A DNA stretch of 27,527 bases from Miltoncostaeaceae bacterium (lineage in GTDB: Bacteria > Actinomycetota > Thermoleophilia > Miltoncostaeales > Miltoncostaeaceae). Shown here one piece after another: positions 16,147-23,533 of this stretch. Position numbers and translations under genes: made by a program. The stretch is taken from positions 1-27,527 of the forward strand of contig JAUVQP010000002.1 in the NCBI GenBank assembly GCA_030598075.1, written 5' to 3'. Under the pieces are notes generated by a model. The model did no database searches. It saw only the letters and a list, made by a program, of their open reading frames with translations, and was not told the DNA's origin. Position 1 is the first letter of the stretch, and the number at the start of each line of letters is the position of its first letter.

Positions 16147-16985
16147 CGACGCCCCTCGACGACTCGCGGAAGGCCGGCGAGATCGGCGCGGAGCGCGATC
16201 TCGCCGAACCCGGCCCGGTCCCACAGGGCCACGGCGTCGTCGGACTGCGCCGCCCCGATCTCGGCGATGAGCCAGCCGCCCGGGTCCAGATGCTCCGGCG
16301 CGCCCGCCGCGAGCGAGCCCAGCGCCTCGAGCCCCGTGGGGCCGGAGACGAGGGCCTCGATCGGCTCGTATGCCAGCTCCCTCGGGGCGCTGTCCAGCTC
16401 ACCGTGGGAGAGATAGGGCGGGTTCGCCACGATGACGGAGAACCGTCGCCCCCGAAGCGCCTCAAAGCCGTCGGAGCGCACCCACTCGACCTCCAGGCCA
16501 AGCCGGTCCCCATTCCTCCCCGCGAGCGCGAGAGCCGTCGGCGATCGCTCGGATCCGACCAGTTGGAGGGCCGGACCCTCGTCCACGAGCGCCAAGGCCA
16601 CCGCCCCGCTACCCGTCCCCCAGTCCAGAACGCGATCGCCGGGCTCCACGCGCGCCAGAGCGCGCTCGACGAGCAACTCCGTCTCCGGGCGCGGCACCAG
16701 CGCCTCGCGCGTCGACTCGAGATCCAGGTTGCGGAAGGCTCGACGGCCGACGATGTACGCGACCGGCTCCCCCCGGCCACGCCGCGCAACCGCCTCGCGG
16801 ACCACGTCGCGCTCCCCCGCGCTCAGCGGGCGGTCGTGCTGCGTATAGAGGTCGATGCGCGCACAGCCGAGCGCGTTGGCGAGCAGCAACTCCGCGTCGA
16901 GGCGCGAGGTGCCGGATCCACGGTCCCCGATGAAGGCCGCCGAGCGGGCGAGCACCTCACCGATCGTCAGCGGCGGGCCGGTCAC
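16143..16985 (-). CDS. prmC: Peptide chain release factor N5-glutamine methyltransferase
   Basis: A 280-residue SAM-dependent enzyme that methylates the Gln of the GGQ motif in release factors. An N-terminal helical RF-binding domain is followed by the Rossmann fold: DWGTGSGAVAL at 121-131 binds SAM, and NPPY at 188-191 is the hallmark of glutamine/adenine N-methyltransferases. VPRPETELLVE before the SAM motif is also typical of PrmC. It overlaps both neighbours by 4 nt (GTGA with prfA, ATGA with sua5), so it is translationally coupled to its own substrate gene. Confidence 0.95.
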   Translation of the reverse strand: MTGPPLTIGEVLARSAAFIGDRGSGTSRLDAELLLANALGCARIDLYTQHDRPLSAGERDVVREAVARRGRGEPVAYIVGRRAFRNLDLESTREALVPRPETELLVERALARVEPGDRVLDWGTGSGAVALALVDEGPALQLVGSERSPTALALAGRNGDRLGLEVEWVRSDGFEALRGRRFSVIVANPPYLSHGELDSAPRELAYEPIEALVSGPTGLEALGSLAAGAPEHLDPGGWLIAEIGAAQSDDAVALWDRAGFGEIALRADLAGLPRVVEGRR

Positions 16986-18076
16986 TCCTTCGGGTCGTCG
17001 ACGCCGGCCTGCTCTTCGAGCCGGAGCCGGCGCTCCTCGGCGGCAAGCGCCTCCGTGAGGTCGTCCAAGTGCCCCACGAGCACCTGCTCCCGCAGGCTGA
17101 CCGTGACACCGACGCGGTGGTCCGTGACGCGGTTCTGCGGATAGTTGTAGGTGCGGATCTTCTCGGCGCGGTCGCCGCTTCCGAGCTGCGCTCGCCGGGC
17201 CGCGCTGAGGTGGGCGTTCTGCTCGGCCTGGGCCTGCTCGAGGAGGCGCGCCCGCAGGACCCGCATGCCGCGCTCGCGGTTCTGAAGCTGGCTCTTCTCG
17301 TCCTGCATCGAGACGACCAGGCCGGTGGGCAGATGCGTGATGCGGACGGCGGAGTCGGTGGTGTTGACGCTCTGACCCCCCGGTCCGGAGCTGCGGTAGA
17401 CGTCGATCTTCAGATCGCCGGGGTCAATTCGGACCTCGACATCCTCCGCCTCTGGAAGGACCGCGACGGTGGCCGTGGAGGTGTGGATGCGGCCCTGGCT
17501 CTCGGTCGCCGGAACGCGCTGCACCCGGTGAACGCCCGCCTCGTGCTTGAAGAGCGAGTAGGCGCCTCGCCCCTTGACCGCGAACGTGACCTCCTTCATC
17601 CCGCCGGCCTCGGCCTCGCTGAGTGACAGAAGCTCTACGCGCAGCCCCTTCGACTCCGCGTAGCGCGTGTAGAGATCGAGCAGGTCACGCCCGAACAGGG
17701 CGGCCTCCGCACCGCCGGCTGCAGACCGGATCTCGACGATCGTGTCCTTGCCGTCGTTCGGATCGGGCTCGATCATCGCCTCGCGGATGCGCGGAGCGAG
17801 CTCGTTCATCTGGGCTTCCGCGTCGCGGAGCAGGGCGCGCACGTCCGCATCGTCGCCCTCCGCGAGTAGCTCGGCGGCCTCCGCGGCCTGCGACTCCGAG
17901 TCGCGGAACGCCTCGGCCAGCTCAAACGCCTCGGACAGGCCCGCGAAGCGCTGGTTGACCTCGACGAACCGCGCCCGGTCCGAGGGCAGCTCGGGGTCGA
18001 CGAGCTGCCGGGTCAGCTCGTCGCGACTGCGCTCGATGCGGTCGACCAAGCGCGCGATCGACGGATCTGCCGCCAA
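16982..18076 (-). CDS. prfA: Peptide chain release factor 1
   Basis: A 364-residue release factor reading UAA and UAG. The codon-recognition tripeptide is PAT at 189-191 (RF1 type; RF2 has SPF) in RVPATESQGRIHTS. The peptidyl-hydrolysis motif GGQ is at 233-235 in SSGPGGQSVNTTDSAVR. The C-terminal RTYNYPQNRVTDHR is conserved. The start is TTG at 18076, supported by GAGGA 7 nt upstream. The stop overlaps prmC; rpmE lies 18 nt upstream. Confidence 0.97.
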   Translation of the reverse strand: MAADPSIARLVDRIERSRDELTRQLVDPELPSDRARFVEVNQRFAGLSEAFELAEAFRDSESQAAEAAELLAEGDDADVRALLRDAEAQMNELAPRIREAMIEPDPNDGKDTIVEIRSAAGGAEAALFGRDLLDLYTRYAESKGLRVELLSLSEAEAGGMKEVTFAVKGRGAYSLFKHEAGVHRVQRVPATESQGRIHTSTATVAVLPEAEDVEVRIDPGDLKIDVYRSSGPGGQSVNTTDSAVRITHLPTGLVVSMQDEKSQLQNRERGMRVLRARLLEQAQAEQNAHLSAARRAQLGSGDRAEKIRTYNYPQNRVTDHRVGVTVSLREQVLVGHLDDLTEALAAEERRLRLEEQAGVDDPKE

Positions 18077-18083
18077 CGCGGCG

Positions 18084-18088
18084 TCCTC
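18084..18088 (-). promoter_or_regulatory. Ribosome binding site fixing the TTG start of prfA
   Basis: GAGGA on the minus strand with a 7-nt spacer to TTG 18076, directly after the rpmE stop. Confidence 0.7.
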
Positions 18089-18094
18089 GGGTTG

Positions 18095-18304
18095 CTAGCC
18101 GCGCCTGCTGCGGGCGAGCTTGCGCTGGAAGCGCTCCACGCGGCCGCCCGAGTCCACCAGCTTCTGCTTGCCCGTGTAGAACGGGTGGCAGACATTGCAG
18201 AGTTCAACGCGGATCTGCGGCTTCGTCGACCGCGTCGTGAACTCGTTGCCACACGAGCAGGTCACGGTGGCCGTCGTGTAGTCCGGGTGAATGTCGGTCT
18301 TCAT
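18095..18304 (-). CDS. rpmE: 50S ribosomal protein L31, zinc-binding (C+) form
   Basis: A 69-residue protein starting MKTDIHPDY, the canonical L31 N-terminus. It has CSCGN and CNVCHPFYTGKQK, giving the four Cys of a zinc site, so this is the zinc-requiring C+ paralog rather than the zinc-free YtiA form. ATG 18304 is preceded by GGAG 5 nt upstream. It is the first gene of the rpmE-prfA-prmC-sua5-glyA run. The rho gene, which often precedes it in actinobacteria, is absent: pepA is divergent here instead. Confidence 0.97.
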   Translation of the reverse strand: MKTDIHPDYTTATVTCSCGNEFTTRSTKPQIRVELCNVCHPFYTGKQKLVDSGGRVERFQRKLARSRRG

Positions 18305-18346
18305 GCGCGCTCCGTCATCAGCGTCTGTCAGGCGGTCAACCCCGCA

Positions 18347-18352
18347 AGGATA
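18347..18352 (-). promoter_or_regulatory. Candidate -10 box for the rpmE operon
   Basis: TATCCT on the minus strand, 42 nt before the rpmE ATG. Transcription from about 7 nt downstream would give a leader of some 35 nt that includes the GGAG ribosome binding site. No clear -35. Confidence 0.4.
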
Positions 18353-18380
18353 GCGCCGTCGGTGAGCTCCTGGGGCGCAT

Positions 18381-18413
18381 CCGCCGGGCGGCCCGGCGGG
18401 TCTGCCGATCGGC
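18381..18413. repeat. Two adjacent GC palindromes in the rpmE/pepA divergent region
   Basis: 18381-18399 is a perfect 9-bp inverted repeat around one base (CCGCCGGGC-G-GCCCGGCGG). Four bases later 18404-18413 is the perfect palindrome GCCGATCGGC. They lie between the two divergent candidate -10 boxes and could be operators or a hairpin. Function is unknown. Confidence 0.5.
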
Positions 18414-18429
18414 GGGCGGCGGCCTCGCT

Positions 18430-18435
18430 TATGCT
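18430..18435 (+). promoter_or_regulatory. Candidate -10 box for the aminopeptidase gene
   Basis: TATGCT, 26 nt before ATG 18462. A start site about 7 nt downstream would leave a short leader of about 20 nt containing the GAGGA ribosome binding site. Confidence 0.4.
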
Positions 18436-18461
18436 CCGTGCCCCCGACGACGAGGACGGCC

Positions 18462-19958
18462 ATGAAATCCAGGCTTCGACGCTCCGCCGACCCACTCGCC
18501 GCAAAGGCCGATGTGCTCGTCGTGACCGTGAGCGATCCGAAGCGCCTCGACGGTCCGGCGGCGGCGGCGGACAAGAAGCTGCGGGGCGTGATCGAGCTCG
18601 CCGCGAAGAACGGCGAGCTCGACGGGTCGCCCGGATCGGCCACCCTCGTGCACGCGGGGGAGCGCCTCGGATCCCCGCGCGTCGTGGTCGTCGGCGTCGG
18701 AGAGGCCGGGTCGGCGGAGGACTGGCGGGCCGCCGGACGTGCGGCGGCCGAGGAGGCGGGCCGGGCGCGGCGCGCGGCCGTCGCGCCCCCGGACGACGCC
18801 ACGAAGGACCAGGTCTGCGCGCTCGTCGAGGGCATTGGGGTCGGCGCCTACCGCTTCGATGACTTCCGCACCGACGAGGCGAAGAAGAAGCCGGCGATCG
18901 AGCGCGCGACGGTGCACTCCGCGGCCGTGCGCGCGGCGGACCTCGCGAGTGTGGACGCGACGGTGGACGCGGTGAACGCCGCGCGGGACCTCTGCAACAC
19001 GCCGGCGAACCACCTGACCCCGACCACGCTCGCGGACCGCGCGCGGGGCCTGGGCAAGGAGATCGACGGGCTCAAGGTGACGGTTCTGGAGCGGCGCCAG
19101 CTCCAGCGGCTCGGCGCGGGAGCGCTGCTCTCGGTCGCCCGCGGGTCGGCGGAGCCGCCGGTGATGATCGTCATGCGGTACACGCCCAAGCAGAACGCGA
19201 AGCCCGACACGGTGCTGGGCCTGGTCGGAAAGGCCGTCACGTTCGACACCGGCGGCATCTCCATCAAGCCATCGAGCGGCATGGAGGAGATGAAGATGGA
19301 CATGGGCGGCGGCGCGGCCGTCATCGAGGGCGCTGGGCTCGTCGCGCGGCTCGGCCTCCCCATCGAGACCCTGGCCATCGTGCCGGCCACCGAGAACATG
19401 CCCGACGGAGCCGCCACCAAACCCGGCGACGTGATCACCGCCATGAACGGCACCACGATCGAGATCGTCAACACCGACGCCGAGGGCCGGCTGATCCTGG
19501 CGGACGCCCTGACCCACGCGGCCCGCGAGGGGGCAACCCACCTCCTCGACCTCGCCACCCTCACCGGCGCGATCATCGTGGCGCTCGGAAGCGTCTACTC
19601 GGGCCTGTTCGGCTCCGACGAGGCCTGGACGCAAGAGGTGCGCGCCGCTGGGGAGTCGAGCGGCGACCTCGCCTGGCCCATGCCGCTCCACCCGCGCTAC
19701 GACCCGCTCGTCCGAAGCCCCGTCGCGGATCTCGCCAACGCCGCCAAGAAGCGCGAGGCCGGCGCCGTTTACGCCGCGCAGTTCCTCCGCGAGTTCACGG
19801 AAGGGCTGCCATGGTGCCACCTGGACATCGCGGGGACCGGGATGGTGGACGGCGCGGGAACCGGAGCCGGAGTACGGCTCATCAAGGCCTTGGTGGCGGG
19901 GATGGCCGCCCACGGGGAGGGGCACGACGCCGCCGTCGGACGCCCCCGCGACTTGTAG
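18462..19958 (+). CDS. pepA: Leucyl aminopeptidase (M17 family)
   Basis: A 498-residue cytosolic dinuclear metallo-aminopeptidase. The N-terminal domain is variable. The catalytic C-terminal domain shows LGLVGKAVTFDTGGISIKPS (active-site Lys and metal Asp), KMDMGGGAAV, and the family signature NTDAEGRLILADAL, followed by LDLATLTGAI with the second conserved region. ATG 18462 is chosen because GAGGA lies 6 nt upstream; an in-frame GTG at 18438 sits only 2 nt after the candidate -10 box and is less likely. It is divergent from rpmE and lies 50 nt before etfB on the same strand. Confidence 0.93.
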   Translation: MKSRLRRSADPLAAKADVLVVTVSDPKRLDGPAAAADKKLRGVIELAAKNGELDGSPGSATLVHAGERLGSPRVVVVGVGEAGSAEDWRAAGRAAAEEAGRARRAAVAPPDDATKDQVCALVEGIGVGAYRFDDFRTDEAKKKPAIERATVHSAAVRAADLASVDATVDAVNAARDLCNTPANHLTPTTLADRARGLGKEIDGLKVTVLERRQLQRLGAGALLSVARGSAEPPVMIVMRYTPKQNAKPDTVLGLVGKAVTFDTGGISIKPSSGMEEMKMDMGGGAAVIEGAGLVARLGLPIETLAIVPATENMPDGAATKPGDVITAMNGTTIEIVNTDAEGRLILADALTHAAREGATHLLDLATLTGAIIVALGSVYSGLFGSDEAWTQEVRAAGESSGDLAWPMPLHPRYDPLVRSPVADLANAAKKREAGAVYAAQFLREFTEGLPWCHLDIAGTGMVDGAGTGAGVRLIKALVAGMAAHGEGHDAAVGRPRDL

Positions 19959-20008
19959 GATCGCCCGGCATCGACGTCGGTGAGGCGCGCCAAGCGCGAG
20001 GGGGCACC

Positions 20009-20788
20009 ATGAAGATCGCGGTCTGCGTGAAGGAGGTGCCGGACGCGGGTCCGGCACGGCGGATGGACCCGGATACCCTGAGAGCGGATCGCTCCGGGGA
20101 TCGGTCGCTCAACCCGTTCGATCTCAACGCGATCGAGGCGGGGCTCCGGCTGAAGGATGCCGCGGGGGACGGCGAGGTCGTCCTCGTGTGCATGGGGCCG
20201 GACCGGGCTCTCGAGTCCATGCGCCGAGGTCTCGGCATGGGCGCGGACCGCGCGGTGCTCATCACGGACGAGGCGGCCGCAGGGTCGGACCTGGTGGCGA
20301 CGAGCTACGTCCTCGCCCGCGCACTCGAGCGGGAAGGGGCCGACATCGTGCTCTTCGGCCAGCAGGCATCCGACTCCGACGGCGCCGTCCTCTGGTCCGC
20401 TGTGGCCGATCGACTCCGCATGCCGGTCATCTCGCAGATCGCGGAATTCGATGTCGCCGACGGGCGCGTCATCGCCAAGCGCCAGACCGAGTTCGGATAC
20501 GACCGCATCAGCGCCCCGCTGCCCGCGGTGCTGGCCGTCTCGGACGCCGTGAACGAGCCTCGCTTCCCCTCGCTCAAGGGCATCATGTCCGCCAAGAAGA
20601 AGCCGCAGGACGTCCTGTCCCTCGCCGACATTGGCGTCGAGCCCGATCGGGCCGGCACCGCGGGCTCCCGCACGACGGTCAGCGCCCTGAGCCCACCCCC
20701 CTCGCGCGGCGACATGCAGAAGATCGAGGACGACGGCTCGGGCGCCGAGAAGATCATGGAGTTTCTTCTGGAAAGGAAGCTCGTATGA
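20009..20788 (+). CDS. etfB: Electron transfer flavoprotein beta subunit
   Basis: A 259-residue ETF beta subunit, which with EtfA carries electrons from acyl-CoA dehydrogenases to the respiratory chain and binds AMP. The N-terminus MKIAVCVKEVPD is typical. GQQASDSDGAVLW lies in the AMP-binding region, and the ETF-beta signature NEPRFPSLKGIMSAKKKP is complete. ATG 20009 has GAGGGGG about 5 nt upstream. A TAGGAT sequence overlapping the pepA stop could be a -10 box, but read-through from pepA is also possible. The stop overlaps the etfA start by 4 nt (ATGA). Confidence 0.95.
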   Translation: MKIAVCVKEVPDAGPARRMDPDTLRADRSGDRSLNPFDLNAIEAGLRLKDAAGDGEVVLVCMGPDRALESMRRGLGMGADRAVLITDEAAAGSDLVATSYVLARALEREGADIVLFGQQASDSDGAVLWSAVADRLRMPVISQIAEFDVADGRVIAKRQTEFGYDRISAPLPAVLAVSDAVNEPRFPSLKGIMSAKKKPQDVLSLADIGVEPDRAGTAGSRTTVSALSPPPSRGDMQKIEDDGSGAEKIMEFLLERKLV

Positions 20789-21744
20789 GCACGCTCGTCT
20801 TTCTGGAGCACGACGGCTCCTCCATTCCGAAGGGCGCCCTGGGCGTGCTGTCCAAGGCGGCGTCGCTCGACTCCGACTCCGCCGCGGCACTGGTGGGCTC
20901 CGGCGTTCGCGAGCTCGCTCCGGAGGCCGCGCGCTTTGGCGCGGCTCGCGTCTTCGTCGCCGAGGACCCGCAGCTCGAGGCGCCGCTCCCGCAGACCCGC
21001 GTGGACGTCCTCAGCCGCCTGGTGCAGGAGCAGGGGTTCGACACCGTCCTCTTCGCCGCGTCGGTGCTGGCGGCCGACGTCGCCGGAGGCCTCTCGGCCA
21101 GGCTCGATGCCGGCCTCAACTGGGACCTGGGCGATCTCGTTATCGAGAACGGGGAACTGGTGGGAAAACGCTCCGCGTTCGGCGACACCATCCTGGTCGA
21201 CGTCGGCTGGACGACCACACCGCGCATCGGTCTCATCCGCTCGGGCTCCTTCGATCCCGCCGAGCAGAGCAGCGCCGGAGAGGTCATTGACGTCGACGTC
21301 GCGATCGAGGACTTCTCCACGGCGGCGGCGCTGGTCGCTCGCGACCAGGAGGAGCAGGCCGGGCCGTCCATCGAGGAGGCGGACATCCTCGTGAGCGGCG
21401 GCCGCGGACTCGGCTCGCCGGAAGCGTTCTCGTTGCTCGAGGAACTCGCCGCGGCTCTCGGCGGGGCGGTCGCCTCGACGCGCGCGGTCGTGGACTCCGG
21501 CTGGTACCCGTACCCGACCCAGGTCGGTCAGACGGGAAAGGTCGTCTCACCGAAGCTGTACATCGGCTGCGGGATCTCGGGAGCGATCCAGCACAAGGTC
21601 GGCATGCAGACATCGCAGACGATCGTCTCGATCAACAAGGACCCCCACGCTCCGATCTTCGACTTCAGCGATCTCGGCGTGGTCGGCGACCTTCACGAAA
21701 TCGTTCCCAAGCTCACGGAACTGGTCAAGGCGCGGCGGGGCTAG
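20785..21744 (+). CDS. etfA: Electron transfer flavoprotein alpha subunit
   Basis: A 319-residue ETF alpha subunit carrying the FAD domain. Diagnostic segments are SGGRGLGSPEAFSLLEELA, TRAVVDSGWYPYPTQVGQTGK, and VSPKLYIGCGISGAIQHKVGM followed by SINKDPHAPIFDFSDLGVVGD, as in classical group I ETFs. No bifurcating-type neighbours (acyl-CoA dehydrogenase, FixX/FixC) are seen nearby. ATG 20785 overlaps the etfB stop and has GAAAGGAAG about 6 nt upstream. The stop is shared with the convergent hisC stop through CTAG. Confidence 0.95.
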   Translation: MSTLVFLEHDGSSIPKGALGVLSKAASLDSDSAAALVGSGVRELAPEAARFGAARVFVAEDPQLEAPLPQTRVDVLSRLVQEQGFDTVLFAASVLAADVAGGLSARLDAGLNWDLGDLVIENGELVGKRSAFGDTILVDVGWTTTPRIGLIRSGSFDPAEQSSAGEVIDVDVAIEDFSTAAALVARDQEEQAGPSIEEADILVSGGRGLGSPEAFSLLEELAAALGGAVASTRAVVDSGWYPYPTQVGQTGKVVSPKLYIGCGISGAIQHKVGMQTSQTIVSINKDPHAPIFDFSDLGVVGDLHEIVPKLTELVKARRG

Positions 21745-22877
21745 CGCGGCGAGGCGCCGGCCTCGCGAAGCTCGCCCAGCGCCTCGAGAAGGCGGTCGTT
21801 CTCTTCGGGCCAGCCGATCGTCATGCGCAGGGCCGCGGCGGCGCCGAAGGGGCCGGCCGGACGAACGATCACCCCGCGGTCGAGGAGGCCCGCGTTGAGA
21901 GCGGCGGCCCGCTCCGACGAGCCAACGTCGACCAAGAGGAAGTTGGCCGTGCTCGGAAACGGCGGCAGCCCGAGCGCGCGGAGCCCCTTTGCGACCCGAT
22001 CGCGCTCCCCGCGCGTCAGCGCGATGCGCTCCGGAAGATGCTGCCGGGCCTCGCCGAGGCTGGCCAACGCCGCGGCCTGGGCCAGCGCGTTGACGTCAAA
22101 GGCGTGCCGGACCTTGCCCAGCGCCGCGACCAGGCCAGACGGCCCCGCGAGGTAACCGACGCGCAGGCCCGCGAGCCCATAGGCCTTGCTGAACGTTCGC
22201 AGCACGGCCACCCGCCGCCCCTCCCGAAGCAGCGCCACGCCGTCGTGTCCGTCGCCGGGGAGGTACTCGAAGTAAGCCTCGTCGATCACCGGAAGGACAT
22301 GCTCGGGAAGGTCGTCGAGGAACTCGGCGAGCGACTCCGCGGCGACCGCCGCCCCGGTCGGGTTGTTGGGGCTCACGACGACCGCGAGCTTCGTCCGCGG
22401 ACCGACCGCGGCGGCCAGGGCGTCGAGATCGCACGATCCGTCGGGCGCCAGCCCCGCATCACGGACCCTCGCGCCCGCGACGGCCGCGCGCTGACGCCAG
22501 CTGATGAAGGACGGCCAGGGCATGGCCAACTCGTCACCCGGGTCGAGCATCAAGGCCGCCAGCGAACCGATGATGCCGTCGATCCCCGCCCCCACGAGCA
22601 CGTTCTCCGCGCCGACGCCGAGCCGTGCGGACAGCGCGTCACGAAGCGCCCACGAACCGGAGTCGGGATAGAGCCGAACGTCCGACGCCGCTCTGCGAAT
22701 CGCCTCGATCGCCCCCGGCATGGGCGCGAAGGGACCCTCGTTGGACGCCAGCTTGACCGCCGACGCGATGCCCCGCTCGCGCATGACGTCGTCCACGGGC
22801 CGGCCGGGCTCGTAGGGCCGCACCTGGGCGAGGGCGGGCCTGGCGAGGCCGTCGGCGAGGTCGGAGCGGGCGGGCAC
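21741..22877 (-). CDS. hisC: Histidinol-phosphate aminotransferase family (HisC-like)
   Basis: A 378-residue fold-type I PLP aminotransferase. It shows the HisC start pattern RPYEPGRPVDDVMRERG and KLASNEGPFAP, then SPNNPTGA at 169-176, DEAYFEYLPG at 199-208, and the PLP Lys231 in TFSKAYGLAGLRVGY. It probably transaminates imidazole-acetol phosphate, or an aromatic keto acid, since HisC-like enzymes often overlap with aromatic aminotransferases. No other his gene is nearby, so the physiological role is open. GTG 22877 has no Shine-Dalgarno; TAACGT lies 8 nt upstream, suggesting a leaderless mRNA. Confidence 0.88.
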   Translation of the reverse strand: MPARSDLADGLARPALAQVRPYEPGRPVDDVMRERGIASAVKLASNEGPFAPMPGAIEAIRRAASDVRLYPDSGSWALRDALSARLGVGAENVLVGAGIDGIIGSLAALMLDPGDELAMPWPSFISWRQRAAVAGARVRDAGLAPDGSCDLDALAAAVGPRTKLAVVVSPNNPTGAAVAAESLAEFLDDLPEHVLPVIDEAYFEYLPGDGHDGVALLREGRRVAVLRTFSKAYGLAGLRVGYLAGPSGLVAALGKVRHAFDVNALAQAAALASLGEARQHLPERIALTRGERDRVAKGLRALGLPPFPSTANFLLVDVGSSERAAALNAGLLDRGVIVRPAGPFGAAAALRMTIGWPEENDRLLEALGELREAGASPR

Positions 22878-22885
22878 GCCGGCGG

Positions 22886-22891
22886 ACGTTA
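22886..22891 (-). promoter_or_regulatory. Candidate -10 box for leaderless hisC mRNA
   Basis: TAACGT on the minus strand, 8 nt before GTG 22877. A TTGTCG lies 15 nt upstream as a possible -35; it overlaps the opposing -10 candidate of the Lon-N gene. Confidence 0.45.
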
Positions 22892-22907
22892 GCGAACCTC
22901 GCTGTGC

Positions 22908-22913
22908 GACAAT
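22908..22913 (+). promoter_or_regulatory. Candidate -10 box for leaderless Lon-N gene mRNA
   Basis: GACAAT, 8 nt before ATG 22922, with no Shine-Dalgarno in between. It overlaps the possible -35 of the divergent hisC promoter. Confidence 0.4.
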
Positions 22914-22921
22914 TCCCGCCG

Positions 22922-23533
22922 ATGGAAGGAGATCGCGACCTCGGTCTGTTTCCGCTCGACATGGTGCTCCTCCCGGCCGAGCGCGCGGCGGTTCACATCT
23001 TCGAGCCGCGTTACCGACAGCTTGTCGCCGACACGACGCTCGAGAGCCGGCCGTTCGCGCTCGTGCGCAACGTCGGGGGATCCGCAGCCCGCGTGGGCTG
23101 CGCGGCCCACTTCGCCGCGCTCGTCCGCCGTTTCGCAGATGGACGAATGAGCCTCATGGCGCAGGGCGAGCAGCCGGTGGAGCTCATCGAGGAGACGCAC
23201 GGGCGGCTGTACCTCTCTGCCCTCGTCCGACCGCTCGCCGACGAGGATCCGGATGCCGACGGGGTCCGCCTCGTCCGCGCCGAGAGCGCGTTCCGGACGG
23301 TCACCGGGATCGAGGGTGCGCTTCCGGCCGCCCCCGGAATCCCCCGGTCGTACGCCCTCGCGGCGTCGGTCGACCTACCGGTCGAGACGAAACAGGCGCT
23401 GCTGGACTCCCGGGTCGAGAACGACCGGCTCGACCTGCTCGTCGAGGCGCTCGACGCGGCCGAGTCGGGCCAGCGCCACGCCGCGCTCGCCGCCGCGCGA
23501 GCGTCGACCAACGGCAGGGTGAGCAACCCATAG
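22922..23533 (+). CDS. Stand-alone Lon N-terminal (LON substrate-binding) domain protein
   Basis: A 203-residue protein consisting only of the domain found at the N-terminus of Lon protease, without AAA+ or peptidase parts. LGLFPLDMVLLPAERAAVHIFEPRYRQLV at the start is the domain hallmark, and the C-terminal half is the helical part of the same domain. Such proteins are common in actinobacteria and proteobacteria and have no settled function; they may bind unfolded peptides. ATG 22922 lies 8 nt after a -10-like GACAAT. The TAG stop is embedded in ATAG, where the next gene (ygfZ) may start, so the two are likely coupled. Confidence 0.85.
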   Translation: MEGDRDLGLFPLDMVLLPAERAAVHIFEPRYRQLVADTTLESRPFALVRNVGGSAARVGCAAHFAALVRRFADGRMSLMAQGEQPVELIEETHGRLYLSALVRPLADEDPDADGVRLVRAESAFRTVTGIEGALPAAPGIPRSYALAASVDLPVETKQALLDSRVENDRLDLLVEALDAAESGQRHAALAAARASTNGRVSNP

